64,000 nt of DNA from Gammaproteobacteria bacterium (lineage in GTDB: Bacteria; Pseudomonadota; Gammaproteobacteria; Enterobacterales; Alteromonadaceae), in contig JAHKAA010000034.1 of assembly GCA_018825965.1 (NCBI GenBank), positions 124,001 to 188,000 of the forward strand, written 5' to 3'. Below, in pieces: positions 25,505 through 35,324 of this stretch (position 1 is its first letter; each line of letters opens with the position of its first letter). The position numbers and the translations under genes were made by a program. A model generated the notes under the pieces. It was not told the origin of the DNA. It was given only the letters and a program-made list of their open reading frames with translations, and did not search any database.

Positions 25505-26029
25505 ATGGCAGCGGGTAAAGACTTAGAGATTGGTGACGGTAAAGCGAAAAAGAAAAAGCTGCTTATCATCATAGCTGCAGCTGTAGTGCTTGCCATTGGA
25601 GCTGTAGTTGCTGTACTGATGATGTCAGGTGGTTCTTCTGAACCTGCTCCGGCCGCAGCTGGCGCTGAAAGCGTAGTGGTAACAGACCCAAATGCTATGG
25701 CTGCCAAAGGCACAGCTTTGTATGTCAGTATGCCACGACCTTTTATCTTTAATGTGCCTGGTGCTTCTAAAGACCGTTTGGTGCAAATAAAGGTGCAGTT
25801 GTTGGTGCGTGGCAGTAACAATGAAGAAACAGCCAAAGTGCACATTCCGTTGATTGAAAGTACCTTGTTACGTAACTTCAGCACCAGCAATGCCGAAGAA
25901 CTGATCACAGTGGAAGGCAAAGAAAACTTAAAGAAAAAAGCACTAAAAGATGTGCAGGAAGCCTTAACCGGCGTGGCTGGCAGTGAAGTAGTGGAAGAAG
26001 TACTTTTCACTGGTTTTGTGATGCAATAA
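25505..26029 (+). CDS. fliL: Flagellar basal body-associated protein FliL
   Basis: This 174-residue protein has a Lys-rich cytoplasmic start, one transmembrane helix at about residues 19-42 (LLIIIAAAVVLAIGAVVAVLM) and a periplasmic domain with the family motifs PFIFNV and VQIKVQLLVRG. It surrounds or stabilises the stator near the MS ring. The C-terminal EEVLFTGFVMQ matches the typical VYFTxFVMQ ending. It has an AAGGAAT ribosome site and lies 12 bases before fliM. Confidence 0.94.
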   Translation: MAAGKDLEIGDGKAKKKKLLIIIAAAVVLAIGAVVAVLMMSGGSSEPAPAAAGAESVVVTDPNAMAAKGTALYVSMPRPFIFNVPGASKDRLVQIKVQLLVRGSNNEETAKVHIPLIESTLLRNFSTSNAEELITVEGKENLKKKALKDVQEALTGVAGSEVVEEVLFTGFVMQ

Positions 26030-26041
26030 GAGAGCAATAGC

Positions 26042-27130
26042 TTGACTGATTTATTGTCCCAGGACGAAATTGACGCGCTACTCCACGGTGTCGATGACGT
26101 TGAAGAAGAAGAGGTCGAGGAAAGTGGCGACGGTCGCGGGCGTTCTGCGACTGAATATGACTTTTCCTCACAGGATCGTATCGTGCGTGGTCGTATGCCC
26201 ACGCTCGAAATGGTCAACGAACGTTTTGCCCGTCATATGCGTATCAGCTTATTTAATATGATGCGCCGCACCGCTGAGGTTTCGATTAACGGCGTGCAGA
26301 TGATTAAATTTGGTGAATACGTACACACCCTCTTTGTTCCAACCAGCTTAAACATGGTGCGGTTCCGTCCGTTAAAAGGTACGGGTCTGATCACCATGGA
26401 AGCGCGTCTGGTGTTTATTCTGGTGGATAACTTCTTTGGTGGCGATGGTCGTTACCACGCCAAAATAGAAGGCCGCGAATTTACGCCAACAGAACGCCGT
26501 ATTATTCAGATGTTGCTGAAACTTATCTTTGAAGATTACAAAGAAGCCTGGGCTCCTGTGATGGACGTTTCCTTTGAATATCTGGATTCAGAAGTCAACC
26601 CGGCGATGGCAAACATTGTCAGCCCAACCGAAGTGGTGGTCATCAGCTCTTTCCATATTGAACTGGATGGGGGGGGTGGCGATTTCCACGTGGCTTTACC
26701 TTATTCGATGCTGGAACCCATCCGCGAGTTACTGGATGCCGGTGTACAAAGTGATAAAGAAGATACTGACTTGCGCTGGAGTAAGGCGCTGCGTGATGAA
26801 ATTATGGATGTGAAAGTGGATCTGACCACCAAAATGCTGGATGTGGAAGTGACACTGGAACAACTGATGAATCTGCAGGCCGGCGATATTATTCCGGTAG
26901 AAATGCCTGATCATATTACGGTGCTGATTGAAGACTTACCGACTTACAGAGCAAAAATGGGACGTTCCCGCGACAATATAGCCTTAAAAATTATTGAGAA
27001 AATTAAACGACCTGAGTCCGTGAAATCAGAAATGCATGTGTTCACTAAAGGCGGTCGCCGCCTGGACAGCGATGCAGATATCAGTGAGCTGGAAGCGGAT
27101 TTAAACTTATCTGAACGTGGAGAGAGATAG
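26042..27130 (+). CDS. fliM: Flagellar motor switch protein FliM
   Basis: This 362-residue C-ring protein starts with the CheY-P binding segment LLSQDEIDALLHGVDD. A CheC-like middle domain (residues about 50-230) follows, and a C-terminal SpoA domain (MLDVEVTLEQLMNLQAGDIIPVEM) pairs with FliN. The start codon is TTG at 26042; it gives the canonical N-terminus, and no ATG would preserve it. An acidic run (EEEEVEESGDG) follows the CheY-binding segment. Confidence 0.96.
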   Translation: MTDLLSQDEIDALLHGVDDVEEEEVEESGDGRGRSATEYDFSSQDRIVRGRMPTLEMVNERFARHMRISLFNMMRRTAEVSINGVQMIKFGEYVHTLFVPTSLNMVRFRPLKGTGLITMEARLVFILVDNFFGGDGRYHAKIEGREFTPTERRIIQMLLKLIFEDYKEAWAPVMDVSFEYLDSEVNPAMANIVSPTEVVVISSFHIELDGGGGDFHVALPYSMLEPIRELLDAGVQSDKEDTDLRWSKALRDEIMDVKVDLTTKMLDVEVTLEQLMNLQAGDIIPVEMPDHITVLIEDLPTYRAKMGRSRDNIALKIIEKIKRPESVKSEMHVFTKGGRRLDSDADISELEADLNLSERGER

Positions 27131-27132
27131 TC

Positions 27133-27522
27133 ATGGCCAATGAACAAGATACGATGGACGAATGGGCTGCAGCTCTGGCTGAAGCTGAAGGAGATACCGG
27201 AGTATCAGCAGTAGAACTGGACGAACTTAAAGAAGAACCTGCACAGCTGACTGTAGATGAAAAACGTAAACTCGATACTATTTTGGATATACCTGTCACC
27301 ATTTCAATGGAAGTAGGCCGCGCCAAAATCAGTATTCGTAACTTACTGCAACTGAACCAGGGGTCAGTAGTGGAACTGGAACGTCTGGCAGGTGAACCTT
27401 TAGACGTGCTGGTCAACGGCACTTTGATTGCTCACGGAGAGGTGGTTGTGGTGAACGACAAATTTGGTATTCGTCTGACCGACGTGATCAGCCAGATTGA
27501 GCGTATCAAGAAGTTACGTTGA
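27133..27522 (+). CDS. fliN: Flagellar motor switch protein FliN
   Basis: This 129-residue protein completes the C ring. A short acidic N-terminus precedes the SpoA domain, with the clear family pattern DIPVTISMEVGRAKISIRNLLQL, then GSVVELERLAGEPLDVLVNGTLIAHGEVVVVNDKFGIRLTDV. It begins 3 bases after fliM, and its stop codon overlaps the fliO start (TGATG). Confidence 0.96.
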   Translation: MANEQDTMDEWAAALAEAEGDTGVSAVELDELKEEPAQLTVDEKRKLDTILDIPVTISMEVGRAKISIRNLLQLNQGSVVELERLAGEPLDVLVNGTLIAHGEVVVVNDKFGIRLTDVISQIERIKKLR

Positions 27523-27941
27523 TGCGGTATTGTGCTGGCCTTCTGGCGCTGACTCCTTTACTGAGCGAGGCAACTCAAAATGCCGCTGCTGTCAGCCCGT
27601 CAGCTTCTGGCAACGGTATGAATGCCATGACCATTATGAATGTGTTTGGCTCCCTGATGCTGGTGCTTGGCTTGCTGTTTGGTCTGGCATGGCTTTACAA
27701 AAAACTGGCGATTAAGCTACCTGGCTCCAGCCACGTCAAAGTGATCACTTCTGTGATGTTAGGGCCGGGGGAGCGTTTGCTGGTGATTGAAGTGCAGGGC
27801 AAACAAAGGGTGCTGGGTGTCACCGCCAATCAAATTACCATGTTGTTCGAATTGGATCAGCCTTTGGTTGAGGATGTAACAACAACGGACTGGCGTACTC
27901 AGTTTCAGACGCTTTTACAAAAACAAAAGTCGAAGTCTTAA
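27522..27941 (+). CDS. fliO: Flagellar biosynthetic protein FliO
   Basis: This 139-residue membrane protein helps assemble the FliPQR export gate. It has a short cleavable-looking hydrophobic N-terminus ([14 protein letters not shown]) and a main membrane helix near residues 36-56. The cytoplasmic domain carries [23 protein letters not shown], a common FliO block. The ATG at 27522 overlaps the fliN stop. FliO is poorly conserved, but position and topology agree. Confidence 0.9.
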   Translation: MRYCAGLLALTPLLSEATQNAAAVSPSASGNGMNAMTIMNVFGSLMLVLGLLFGLAWLYKKLAIKLPGSSHVKVITSVMLGPGERLLVIEVQGKQRVLGVTANQITMLFELDQPLVEDVTTTDWRTQFQTLLQKQKSKS

Positions 27942-27942
27942 T

Positions 27943-28689
27943 ATGTGGCCACTTGTTGCAGTACTGCTTTTAATTTTATCCCCTGAACTGCTGGCGCAGC
28001 AAGGCGGTTCTTTATCCGCTTTATCTGTCACCACCAATCCGGATGGCTCTCAGGACTACAGCGTAACGCTGCAGGTTCTGGCGGTCATGACAGCCCTGAG
28101 TTTTTTGCCAGCCATGGTCATCATGATGACCAGCTTCACCCGTATTATCGTGGTGCTGGCTATTTTACGTCAGGCCATAGGTTTGCAATCCTCGCCATCC
28201 AACCAGGTCTTGATTGGCATTACGCTGTTTATGACCTTTTTTATTATGGCGCCCGTCTTCGATGAGGTAAATCAAAAAGCCCTGCAACCTTATCTGGCTG
28301 AAGAAATGACGTCCATTCAGGCCTTTAATGAAGCCATAAAGCCGATGAAAGCTTTTATGCTGCATCAGACCCGGATGAAAGACTTAGAAACTTTTGCTGA
28401 AATAGCCGGCACACCCAGAGTCGACAATGTGGCAGATTTACCTATCACAGTGGTGATCCCAGCTTTTGTCACCAGTGAGTTAAAAACAGCTTTTCAGATT
28501 GGTTTTATGATCTTTATTCCGTTTTTGATCATCGACTTAGTGGTTGCCAGTATTCTGATGGCCATGGGTATGATGATGTTATCCCCCATGATTATCGCCT
28601 TGCCCTTTAAGCTGATGATGTTTGTATTAGTGGATGGCTGGTTACTGGTGATGGGGACTTTAGCCACCAGCTACGGAGTGGGGACATGA
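27943..28689 (+). CDS. fliP: Flagellar type III export gate protein FliP
   Basis: This 248-residue integral membrane protein has a signal-like N-terminus and four predicted membrane helices. The family motifs [32 protein letters not shown] and [24 protein letters not shown] are clear and nearly invariant across bacteria. It forms the core of the FliPQR gate in the MS ring. It overlaps fliQ by 4 bases. Confidence 0.97.
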   Translation: MWPLVAVLLLILSPELLAQQGGSLSALSVTTNPDGSQDYSVTLQVLAVMTALSFLPAMVIMMTSFTRIIVVLAILRQAIGLQSSPSNQVLIGITLFMTFFIMAPVFDEVNQKALQPYLAEEMTSIQAFNEAIKPMKAFMLHQTRMKDLETFAEIAGTPRVDNVADLPITVVIPAFVTSELKTAFQIGFMIFIPFLIIDLVVASILMAMGMMMLSPMIIALPFKLMMFVLVDGWLLVMGTLATSYGVGT

Positions 28690-28955
28690 GTCCAGAGGTT
28701 TTTGTTGATATTTTAAGTGAAGCGCTTTGGCTGGTGATTTTAATAGTCTCCATGGCCATTATTCCGTCACTGATTGTCGGCTTAATCGTCTCTATTTTTC
28801 AGGCCGCAACCTCCATCAACGAACAAACCTTAAGCTTTTTACCGCGTTTAATTGTCACTTTGCTGGCGCTGATGTTTGGTGGCCATTGGTTAACCCAAAC
28901 CATCATGGATTACACCGAGAGGCTCTATATGAGCATTCCTTCGGTTATTAGCTGA
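28686..28955 (+). CDS. fliQ: Flagellar type III export gate protein FliQ
   Basis: This 89-residue protein has two membrane helices. The loop motif [25 protein letters not shown] is diagnostic of the FliQ/SctS family. It packs around FliP and FliR in the export gate. The ATG overlaps the end of fliP by 4 bases, and its stop overlaps the start of fliR, so gate subunits are probably made in a coupled way. Confidence 0.96.
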   Translation: MSPEVFVDILSEALWLVILIVSMAIIPSLIVGLIVSIFQAATSINEQTLSFLPRLIVTLLALMFGGHWLTQTIMDYTERLYMSIPSVIS

Positions 28956-29728
28956 TGGAATACCCATTACAGCAGTTACTGCAGGTTATTGCTGACTTTA
29001 TGCTGCCTTTTGCCAGGGTCTCGGCCATGATGTTTATTATGGTGGCTTTTGGCGCAAAAAATATTCCTACCCGCGTCAAAGCTGCATTTTGTGCGGCCTT
29101 TATTGTGATGATTATGCCTGTAGTTCCACCGGTCAAAGACATTAATCTGATGTCGCTGAATCTGGTGGTGCAAATGATCCAGCAAATTCTGATAGGCCTG
29201 GCTATAGGTTTTATGTCACAAATTTTTGTGCAGGCTTTTGTCACTGCAGGTCAAATTCTGGCCACTCAAACCGGTTTGGGTTTTGCTGCTATGGCCGATC
29301 CGGCCAACGGTGTTTCAGTGCCGGCCATAGGCCAGTTTTATCTGATTTTAGCGACCTTATTGTTTCTGGTGTACGACGGCCATCTGATCATGTTTCAGAT
29401 GGTGGTGTTCAGCTTTGAAACTTTGCCTATTAACGGCCAGTGGCTTGATGTGAATAAATACTGGCAAGTCGCTGAATTTGGCAGTTGGATTATTGTGACT
29501 GCCCTTGCCATTACCCTGGCGCCAGTGACAGCAATGTTGGTGGTCAACATTGCTTTTGGTGTCCTAACCCGCACCGCACCTCAGTTAAATATTTTCTCTA
29601 TTGGTATGCCGATCAGCATGTTGGCTGGTTTACTCATTATGTGGATGACGATGGATACCTTCTTGTTTCATTTTAATCTGAACTGGCAGCATAGTATTGA
29701 ATACACCTGCAAGTTAATTGGCTGCTAG
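28955..29728 (+). CDS. fliR: Flagellar type III export gate protein FliR
   Basis: This 257-residue protein has about six hydrophobic segments. The family motifs FARVSAMMFIMVAFGAKNIPTRVKA near the start and ATQTGLGFAAMADPANG in the middle are both visible. It completes the FliPQR complex and contacts FlhB, whose gene follows 9 bases later. The start overlaps the fliQ stop in a TGATG arrangement. Confidence 0.95.
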   Translation: MEYPLQQLLQVIADFMLPFARVSAMMFIMVAFGAKNIPTRVKAAFCAAFIVMIMPVVPPVKDINLMSLNLVVQMIQQILIGLAIGFMSQIFVQAFVTAGQILATQTGLGFAAMADPANGVSVPAIGQFYLILATLLFLVYDGHLIMFQMVVFSFETLPINGQWLDVNKYWQVAEFGSWIIVTALAITLAPVTAMLVVNIAFGVLTRTAPQLNIFSIGMPISMLAGLLIMWMTMDTFLFHFNLNWQHSIEYTCKLIGC

Positions 29729-29737
29729 GAGAGCTTT

Positions 29738-30865
29738 ATGGCAACCTCTGGTCAGGAAAAAACCGAAGAACCCACCAGTAAAAAACTGGACGACACCCGA
29801 AAGAAAGGCCAGGTTGCGCGTTCACGGGATCTGGCCACCTTCACAGTACTGGTGGGTAGTGCGGCAGGCCTGTTAATTTTCGGTAAAGAGATAGCGGCTT
29901 CAGTGCTTGAGGTTTGTCGTCGTTTATTGTCACTGGATGAAAAAGATATTTTTAACCCCTATTCGATGTTTTCGGTCTGGGGCGATGCCTTAATTGAATT
30001 ATTTCCTGGTTTACTGAAGTTTTTCCTGCTGATTATGCTGGCAGCTTATGTGGGCAGTGTTCTGGTTGGAGGTTATAACTTTACCTGGCAGGCTGTTGGT
30101 TTTAAATGGAGTAAACTGAATCCGGCTGCGGGTTTTAAGCGCATGTTCGGTTTACAGGCTATGGTGGAACTGCTCAAAAGTATCGCCAAGGTGTTGGTGA
30201 TAGGTGGGTTAACCTTTGCGCTTTTATCCACCTTCTTTGACGATATTATGGCGTTATCGCTGATGACCAGCCCTGAAGATATTTTTGCATCGGCTGAAAT
30301 TCTGGCCTGGGTATTTTTTGGTATTTGTTTTAGCGTGATTGTCGTCGCGGCCATAGATGCTCCTTATCAGATGTGGAAGCATAATAAAGAGCTAAAAATG
30401 ACGCTGCAGGAAGTCAAAGACGAATATAAAAACTCTGAGGGTGACCCCAGGGTGAAAGGCCGGATCCGTAGCTTACAGTACCAGGCTGCTCGACGTCGAA
30501 TGATAGCCGCAGTGCCAACAGCAGACGTTGTAGTGACCAACCCGACGCACTTTGCCGTTGCGCTTAAATACGATCAGGCGAAGTTCAGAGCCCCTGTTGT
30601 TGTCGCCAAAGGTGCAGATGAAATGGCGCTTTATATCCGGCGTTTAGCCGAAGAAAATAAAGTCCCTGTGCTGGAATCACCTGCTTTGGCCCGTTCAATT
30701 TTTTATACCACAGAGCTGGATCATCCTATTCCTGAGCAGTTATTTGCGGCAGTGGCTCAGGTTCTTGCTTATGTTTATCAATTAAATATGTATAAAAAAG
30801 GCAAAGGAAAACGACCGAAAACACTGGAAAAAGAGTTGCCTATTCCTGAAGGTTTCCGTCACTAA
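29738..30865 (+). CDS. flhB: Flagellar export switch protein FlhB
   Basis: This 375-residue protein has four membrane helices and a cytoplasmic domain that cleaves itself at the NPTH motif, visible in VVTNPTHFAVALKYD around residues 268-271. The N-terminal EKTEEPTSKKLDDTRKKGQVARSRD is the family signature. Together with FliK it switches export from hook to filament proteins. It is followed by flhA with about 60 bases between the stop and the chosen start. Confidence 0.96.
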   Translation: MATSGQEKTEEPTSKKLDDTRKKGQVARSRDLATFTVLVGSAAGLLIFGKEIAASVLEVCRRLLSLDEKDIFNPYSMFSVWGDALIELFPGLLKFFLLIMLAAYVGSVLVGGYNFTWQAVGFKWSKLNPAAGFKRMFGLQAMVELLKSIAKVLVIGGLTFALLSTFFDDIMALSLMTSPEDIFASAEILAWVFFGICFSVIVVAAIDAPYQMWKHNKELKMTLQEVKDEYKNSEGDPRVKGRIRSLQYQAARRRMIAAVPTADVVVTNPTHFAVALKYDQAKFRAPVVVAKGADEMALYIRRLAEENKVPVLESPALARSIFYTTELDHPIPEQLFAAVAQVLAYVYQLNMYKKGKGKRPKTLEKELPIPEGFRH

Positions 30866-30924
30866 AATTGTGGAACGGTTTTTGTATAACAGCCTGTAGC
30901 GTCAGTAATTTGTCAGGGCCTGTA

Positions 30925-33030
30925 ATGTCGATGACCCAAGCTTTATCCCGTATTAACCCCGAAGTTTTGTCTTATATCAAAGGAATAGGCACGCCTTTAA
31001 TGATCCTGGCCGCTTTGGCTATGGTGGTTTTGCCTTTACCTCCTTTGATGCTGGATATCTTATTTACCTTTAACATCACCCTTGGCTTAGTGGTGTTGTT
31101 AATCACTATTTACACCAGAAAACCACTGGATTTTGCCATTTTCCCCAGCGTTATTCTGGTGGCCACTATTATGCGTCTAACCCTGAACATAGCCAGTACG
31201 CGGGTCATTTTACTCGAAGGTCACAACGGTCCTGATGCCGCAGGTAAAGTGGTTGAGGCCTTTGGTGAAGTGGTGATAGGTGGCAACTATGCTGTGGGTC
31301 TTGTCGTTTTTATCATCCTTGTGATCATCAATATGATGGTGGTGACCTCAGGTGCCGCCCGTATTTCTGAAGTGACGGCCCGTTTTACCTTAGACGCTAT
31401 GCCTGGTAAACAAATGGCGATAGACGCAGACTTAAACGCTGGTTTTATTGATGCTGACCAGGCCCGTAAACGTCGTGAAGAAATAGGCGAAGAAGCTGAT
31501 TTTTACGGCTCAATGGACGGTGCGAATAAGTTCGTTAAAGGCGATGCGATGGCGGGTATTGTGATCATGGTCATCAATATCATAGGTGGCCTGGTGATTG
31601 GTGTACTGCAGCATGATTTGCCTTTTATGGAAGCGGTAGAGATTTATACGCTGCTGACCATAGGGGATGGTCTGGTTGCACAAATACCTGGCCTGTTATT
31701 GTCGGTCGGCACAGCTATTATCGTGACCCGCCAAAACAAAGATGGTGATTTTGGTACCCAAATGGCCGGCCAGTTCAGTAATTTTAAAGTTCTGGTTCTT
31801 GCTGCAGCTATCCTGGTGATTATGGGCATAGTGCCTGGTATGCCTCATGTCGCCTTTTTAACTCTGGCTGCTATTGTTGGCGGCGCTGCCTATTACCTGT
31901 ACAGAGTGGAAAACCCAACAGCGGAAAAAGCAGCAGCTATTAAAAAGGCTGAAATGACCACTCCTGTTGAAGTGGCTCCTGTTAAAGAAATTGGCTGGGA
32001 CGACGTGCAACCTGTTGATACTATAGGTCTGGAAGTCGGCTACCGCTTAATACCGCTGGTCGATAAAGCGCAGGGCGGCGAATTGCTGACCCGGATTAAA
32101 GGCGTGCGCAAAAAATTATCTCAGGAGCTGGGGTTCCTTATTCCTGCTGTGCATATTCGTGACAATCTGGATTTAGAGCCTAACACTTACCGTGTCACCA
32201 TGATGGGGGTGACTACAGGGGAGTCAGAGCTTAGACACGACAATGAGCTGGCCATTAACCCGGGTCAGGTCTTTGGTACTGTCAAAGGCATAGCCACTAA
32301 AGACCCTGCTTTTGGCTTAGAAGCGGTCTGGATAGCAAAAAACCAGCGTGAACATGCACAGACTTTAGGCTACACAGTAGTGGATGCTGCAACAGTAGTA
32401 GCTACGCATTTAAGCCAGATTTTAACCAACAATGCGGCTCAGCTGTTGGGCCATGAAGAAGTACAAAACTTATTGGATATGCTGGCTAAATCTTCGCCTA
32501 AACTGGTGGACGCTTTAGTACCAGATACCTTACCGCTGACTGTGGTGGTGAAAGTGCTGCAAAACCTGCTGCATGAAGGTGTGCCTATCCGTGATATGCG
32601 CACCATAGTACAAACCCTGGTGGACTATGGATCCAAGAGTCAGGATGTTGACGTCTTAACCGCTTCTTGCCGTGTGGCGCTTAAACGATTGATCATTCAG
32701 GAAGTGGTGGGCAGTGCACCAGAAGTGCCGGTGATCACCTTTGCGCCTGATTTGGAGCAGATGTTACATCAGTCGATGCAATCGGCCGGAAATGACGGAG
32801 CAGGCATAGAACCAGGCCTGGCAGAACGTATACAGCAATCTTTGGCTACCGCCTGTCAGAATCAGGAATTGGCGGGTGAACCAGCCGTTTTATTGACTTC
32901 CGGCATTCTGCGATCAGTTATGGCACGATTCGTGAAGTACAGTATTCCAGGATTACGGGTTTTGTCCTACCAAGAGATCCCTGACAACAAACAAATTCGT
33001 ATTGTCAGTGTGGTAGGCCAGTCGAATTAG
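30925..33030 (+). CDS. flhA: Flagellar export apparatus protein FlhA
   Basis: This protein of about 701 residues has eight membrane helices in its first 330 residues and a large cytoplasmic domain that docks chaperone-substrate complexes. The FHIPEP-family motif LNIASTRVILLEGHNGPDAAGKV and the conserved RFTLDAMPGKQMAIDADLNAG are clear. The open frame extends to 30868, but the ATG at 30925 has a nearby AGGG site and gives a length close to known FlhA proteins; ATG 30931 is another option. Confidence 0.95.
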   Translation: MSMTQALSRINPEVLSYIKGIGTPLMILAALAMVVLPLPPLMLDILFTFNITLGLVVLLITIYTRKPLDFAIFPSVILVATIMRLTLNIASTRVILLEGHNGPDAAGKVVEAFGEVVIGGNYAVGLVVFIILVIINMMVVTSGAARISEVTARFTLDAMPGKQMAIDADLNAGFIDADQARKRREEIGEEADFYGSMDGANKFVKGDAMAGIVIMVINIIGGLVIGVLQHDLPFMEAVEIYTLLTIGDGLVAQIPGLLLSVGTAIIVTRQNKDGDFGTQMAGQFSNFKVLVLAAAILVIMGIVPGMPHVAFLTLAAIVGGAAYYLYRVENPTAEKAAAIKKAEMTTPVEVAPVKEIGWDDVQPVDTIGLEVGYRLIPLVDKAQGGELLTRIKGVRKKLSQELGFLIPAVHIRDNLDLEPNTYRVTMMGVTTGESELRHDNELAINPGQVFGTVKGIATKDPAFGLEAVWIAKNQREHAQTLGYTVVDAATVVATHLSQILTNNAAQLLGHEEVQNLLDMLAKSSPKLVDALVPDTLPLTVVVKVLQNLLHEGVPIRDMRTIVQTLVDYGSKSQDVDVLTASCRVALKRLIIQEVVGSAPEVPVITFAPDLEQMLHQSMQSAGNDGAGIEPGLAERIQQSLATACQNQELAGEPAVLLTSGILRSVMARFVKYSIPGLRVLSYQEIPDNKQIRIVSVVGQSN

Positions 33031-33040
33031 GAGTTAAGCT

Positions 33041-34447
33041 ATGAAAATCAAACGCTTTGTTGCCAAAGATATGCGCACCGCTCTGACGGAAGTTAAAGAG
33101 TTTTTAGGCCCTGATGCCATTATTCTGTCGAATAAAAAGGTTGCAGGTGGTGTTGAAATTGTGGCGGCAATAGACCCGGAAGCCGCGCCAGTAAAGGCTG
33201 CGCCTGAAGCTAAAGCTGCAGCTCAGCCTGCAGCAGGTGCGCGTTTGAATATCAAAGTCGACGATGAGCCAGAGCAAGTGCCTGCTGATTCTCTGCAAGC
33301 TTTGCTCGCCCGTCAGATCAGCAAACAACCTGCAGCTGCTCAGGCTATCTCTGCCAATAAAATGGCGGCTGCAAAAACTGCTGCGGCGACTAATGCGTTA
33401 TTTTCGGTTGCAAATTCAGCAGCACCTGATGTTGAACGTCAATCTTCCGGCGCTGCTGCTGTAAACCTGAACGAATTAACCCGTTATCAGGAGCAACAAG
33501 CCAAACTAATGCAAAAACAGTTTGATGCCATGCGAAACGAAATGTCGTCTATGAAACAATTACTGCAACATCAGGTCTCTGGTTTGATGTGGCAGGATCT
33601 GGCGCGTCGTGAACCTGTCCGTGCCATGGTGATTGAAAAGCTGCTGGATTTGGGTTTATCTGAACCTGTGGCTGATCAAATCGCTTGTTTTATGCCTGAG
33701 GATATCAGCGACGCTGAAGCCTGGGACAGTGCACTGGAGCTGCTGACCGGCCAGTTGATTACTACCAATGACGATATTATGCGTCGTGGCGGTGTAGTCG
33801 CTCTGGTTGGCCCTACAGGCGTAGGCAAAACCACTACTGTGGCTAAGCTGGCGGCTCAGTTTGCCAAGCGGCATGGTGCCGACCAGGTCGCTTTAATCAC
33901 GACGGATTCATTTCGTATCGGTGCTTATGAGCAGCTCGCTACTTTTGGCCGCATTATAGGTTGTCCGGTCAAACAGGTGAAAGACAGTGAAGAGTTAGCC
34001 ATGCTGTTAAATCAGTTACAAACACGTAAATTAATACTGATTGATACTGCAGGTATGAGCCAGCGTGACGTTCGTCTTGCGGAAAAACTTGCGTCCTTAG
34101 TGCATAATTCGCGTGTCAAAATAAAAAGTTATCTGGTATTGTCTGCAACATCTCAAGCTCGCGTCATGCAGGAAACCGTTGAACATTTCAAACGTATTCC
34201 ATTAGCGGGTTGTATTTTCACCAAACTTGATGAATGCTTAAGTTTGGGAGAAATCATTAACGTGGCAATACAAAATGCGTTACCTGTCAGTTATTTGACC
34301 CATGGACAACGAGTCCCTGAGGACATCGAAATGGCAGACGCAAAAACAATGGTTGCCAAGGCAGAGCAGTTACGGACCTCTAACAGTAGTACGGGTTATC
34401 AGTGGTATTCAGACACGACTGCCCGGGTGGAAGGAACCTATGCATAA
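33041..34447 (+). CDS. flhF: Flagellar biosynthesis SRP-type GTPase FlhF
   Basis: This 468-residue protein places the flagellum at the cell pole. The N-terminal part starts with MKIKRFVAKDMRTAL, followed by a low-complexity Ala-rich linker (about residues 48-140). The NG domain has the G1 loop VGPTGVGKTTTVAKLAAQ, the ITTDSFRIGAYEQL G2/G3 region, DTAGMSQRD and TKLDE. It works in opposition to FleN to set flagellar number and site. Its end overlaps fleN by 8 bases. Confidence 0.95.
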   Translation: MKIKRFVAKDMRTALTEVKEFLGPDAIILSNKKVAGGVEIVAAIDPEAAPVKAAPEAKAAAQPAAGARLNIKVDDEPEQVPADSLQALLARQISKQPAAAQAISANKMAAAKTAAATNALFSVANSAAPDVERQSSGAAAVNLNELTRYQEQQAKLMQKQFDAMRNEMSSMKQLLQHQVSGLMWQDLARREPVRAMVIEKLLDLGLSEPVADQIACFMPEDISDAEAWDSALELLTGQLITTNDDIMRRGGVVALVGPTGVGKTTTVAKLAAQFAKRHGADQVALITTDSFRIGAYEQLATFGRIIGCPVKQVKDSEELAMLLNQLQTRKLILIDTAGMSQRDVRLAEKLASLVHNSRVKIKSYLVLSATSQARVMQETVEHFKRIPLAGCIFTKLDECLSLGEIINVAIQNALPVSYLTHGQRVPEDIEMADAKTMVAKAEQLRTSNSSTGYQWYSDTTARVEGTYA

Positions 34448-35324
34448 TCTTCCGATGAATGATGATCAAGCCAGTGGCCTGAGAAGAATGAACCAACAGC
34501 AGCAGATGGTAAAAGTGATAGCAGTGACAGGGGGCAAAGGCGGCGTCGGTAAAACCAACGTCACTCTGAACCTCGCCATGGCTATGGCACAGCTGGGCAA
34601 AAAAGTATTAGTACTGGACGCCGACCTTGGGTTGGCGAACTGTGACGTGATGCTTGGACTTAGGGTTCAGCAAAATTTATTTCATGTGTTATCAGGTGAA
34701 GCAGAGCTGGACGACATTCTGATTGAAGGTCCTTTTGGTATTAAAATTGTACCTGCGACTTCAGGAACTCAGTCCATGACCGAATTAAAACCGGTGGAAC
34801 ACGCTGGTCTTATTCGTGCGTTCAGCGAAATGCGAACCCGTTTTGATGTGTTGCTGGTCGACACAGCCGCAGGCATTTCCGATATGGTGTTAAGTTTTTC
34901 CCGTGCCTCTCAGGATGTATTAGTGGTGGTTTGTGATGAACCCTCTTCCATCACGGATGCTTATGCTCTGATGAAAATCTTAAGCCGTGAGCACGGTGTG
35001 CAACGTTTTAAAATTGTCGCCAATATGGTACGCAGTTTAAAAGAAGGTCAGGAATTGTTTGCTAAACTAAGCCGGGTGACAGACCGATTTTTAGATGTCA
35101 GTCTGGAATTGGTGGCTACTATTCCTTTTGATGAAAACGTCAGAAAAGCGGCGCGTAAGCAAAAAGCTTTTGTCGATGCCTTTCCGAAAACTCCGGCGAC
35201 TCTGGCTATCCGCACCTTAGCCACCCGTGCTGTGCAGTGGCCTGTGCCTCCTGTTGCTTCTGGGCATCTGGAGTTTTTTCTGGAACAACTGGTGCAACAA
35301 CCTGAAGCGAGAGGTCTGGTTTGA
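34440..35324 (+). CDS. fleN: Flagellar number regulator FleN/FlhG (MinD-like ATPase)
   Basis: This 294-residue MinD/ParA-type ATPase has the deviant Walker A motif TGGKGGVGKTNVTLNLAMAM near residues 25-44 and the DADLGLANCDVMLGL and DTAAGISDMVLSF segments. In polar flagellates it limits flagellar number by acting on FlhF and on FlrA/FleQ ATPase activity. The ATG at 34440 follows an AAGGAAC site and lies within the last codons of flhF. A longer upstream reading frame lacks support. Confidence 0.95.
   Translation: MHNLPMNDDQASGLRRMNQQQQMVKVIAVTGGKGGVGKTNVTLNLAMAMAQLGKKVLVLDADLGLANCDVMLGLRVQQNLFHVLSGEAELDDILIEGPFGIKIVPATSGTQSMTELKPVEHAGLIRAFSEMRTRFDVLLVDTAAGISDMVLSFSRASQDVLVVVCDEPSSITDAYALMKILSREHGVQRFKIVANMVRSLKEGQELFAKLSRVTDRFLDVSLELVATIPFDENVRKAARKQKAFVDAFPKTPATLAIRTLATRAVQWPVPPVASGHLEFFLEQLVQQPEARGLV

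Noticed and set aside
25483..26217. Long reverse-strand open frame opposite fliL and fliM
   Set aside because: It is a Ser/Thr-rich shadow of two well-supported genes, with no recognisable domain or ribosome site.
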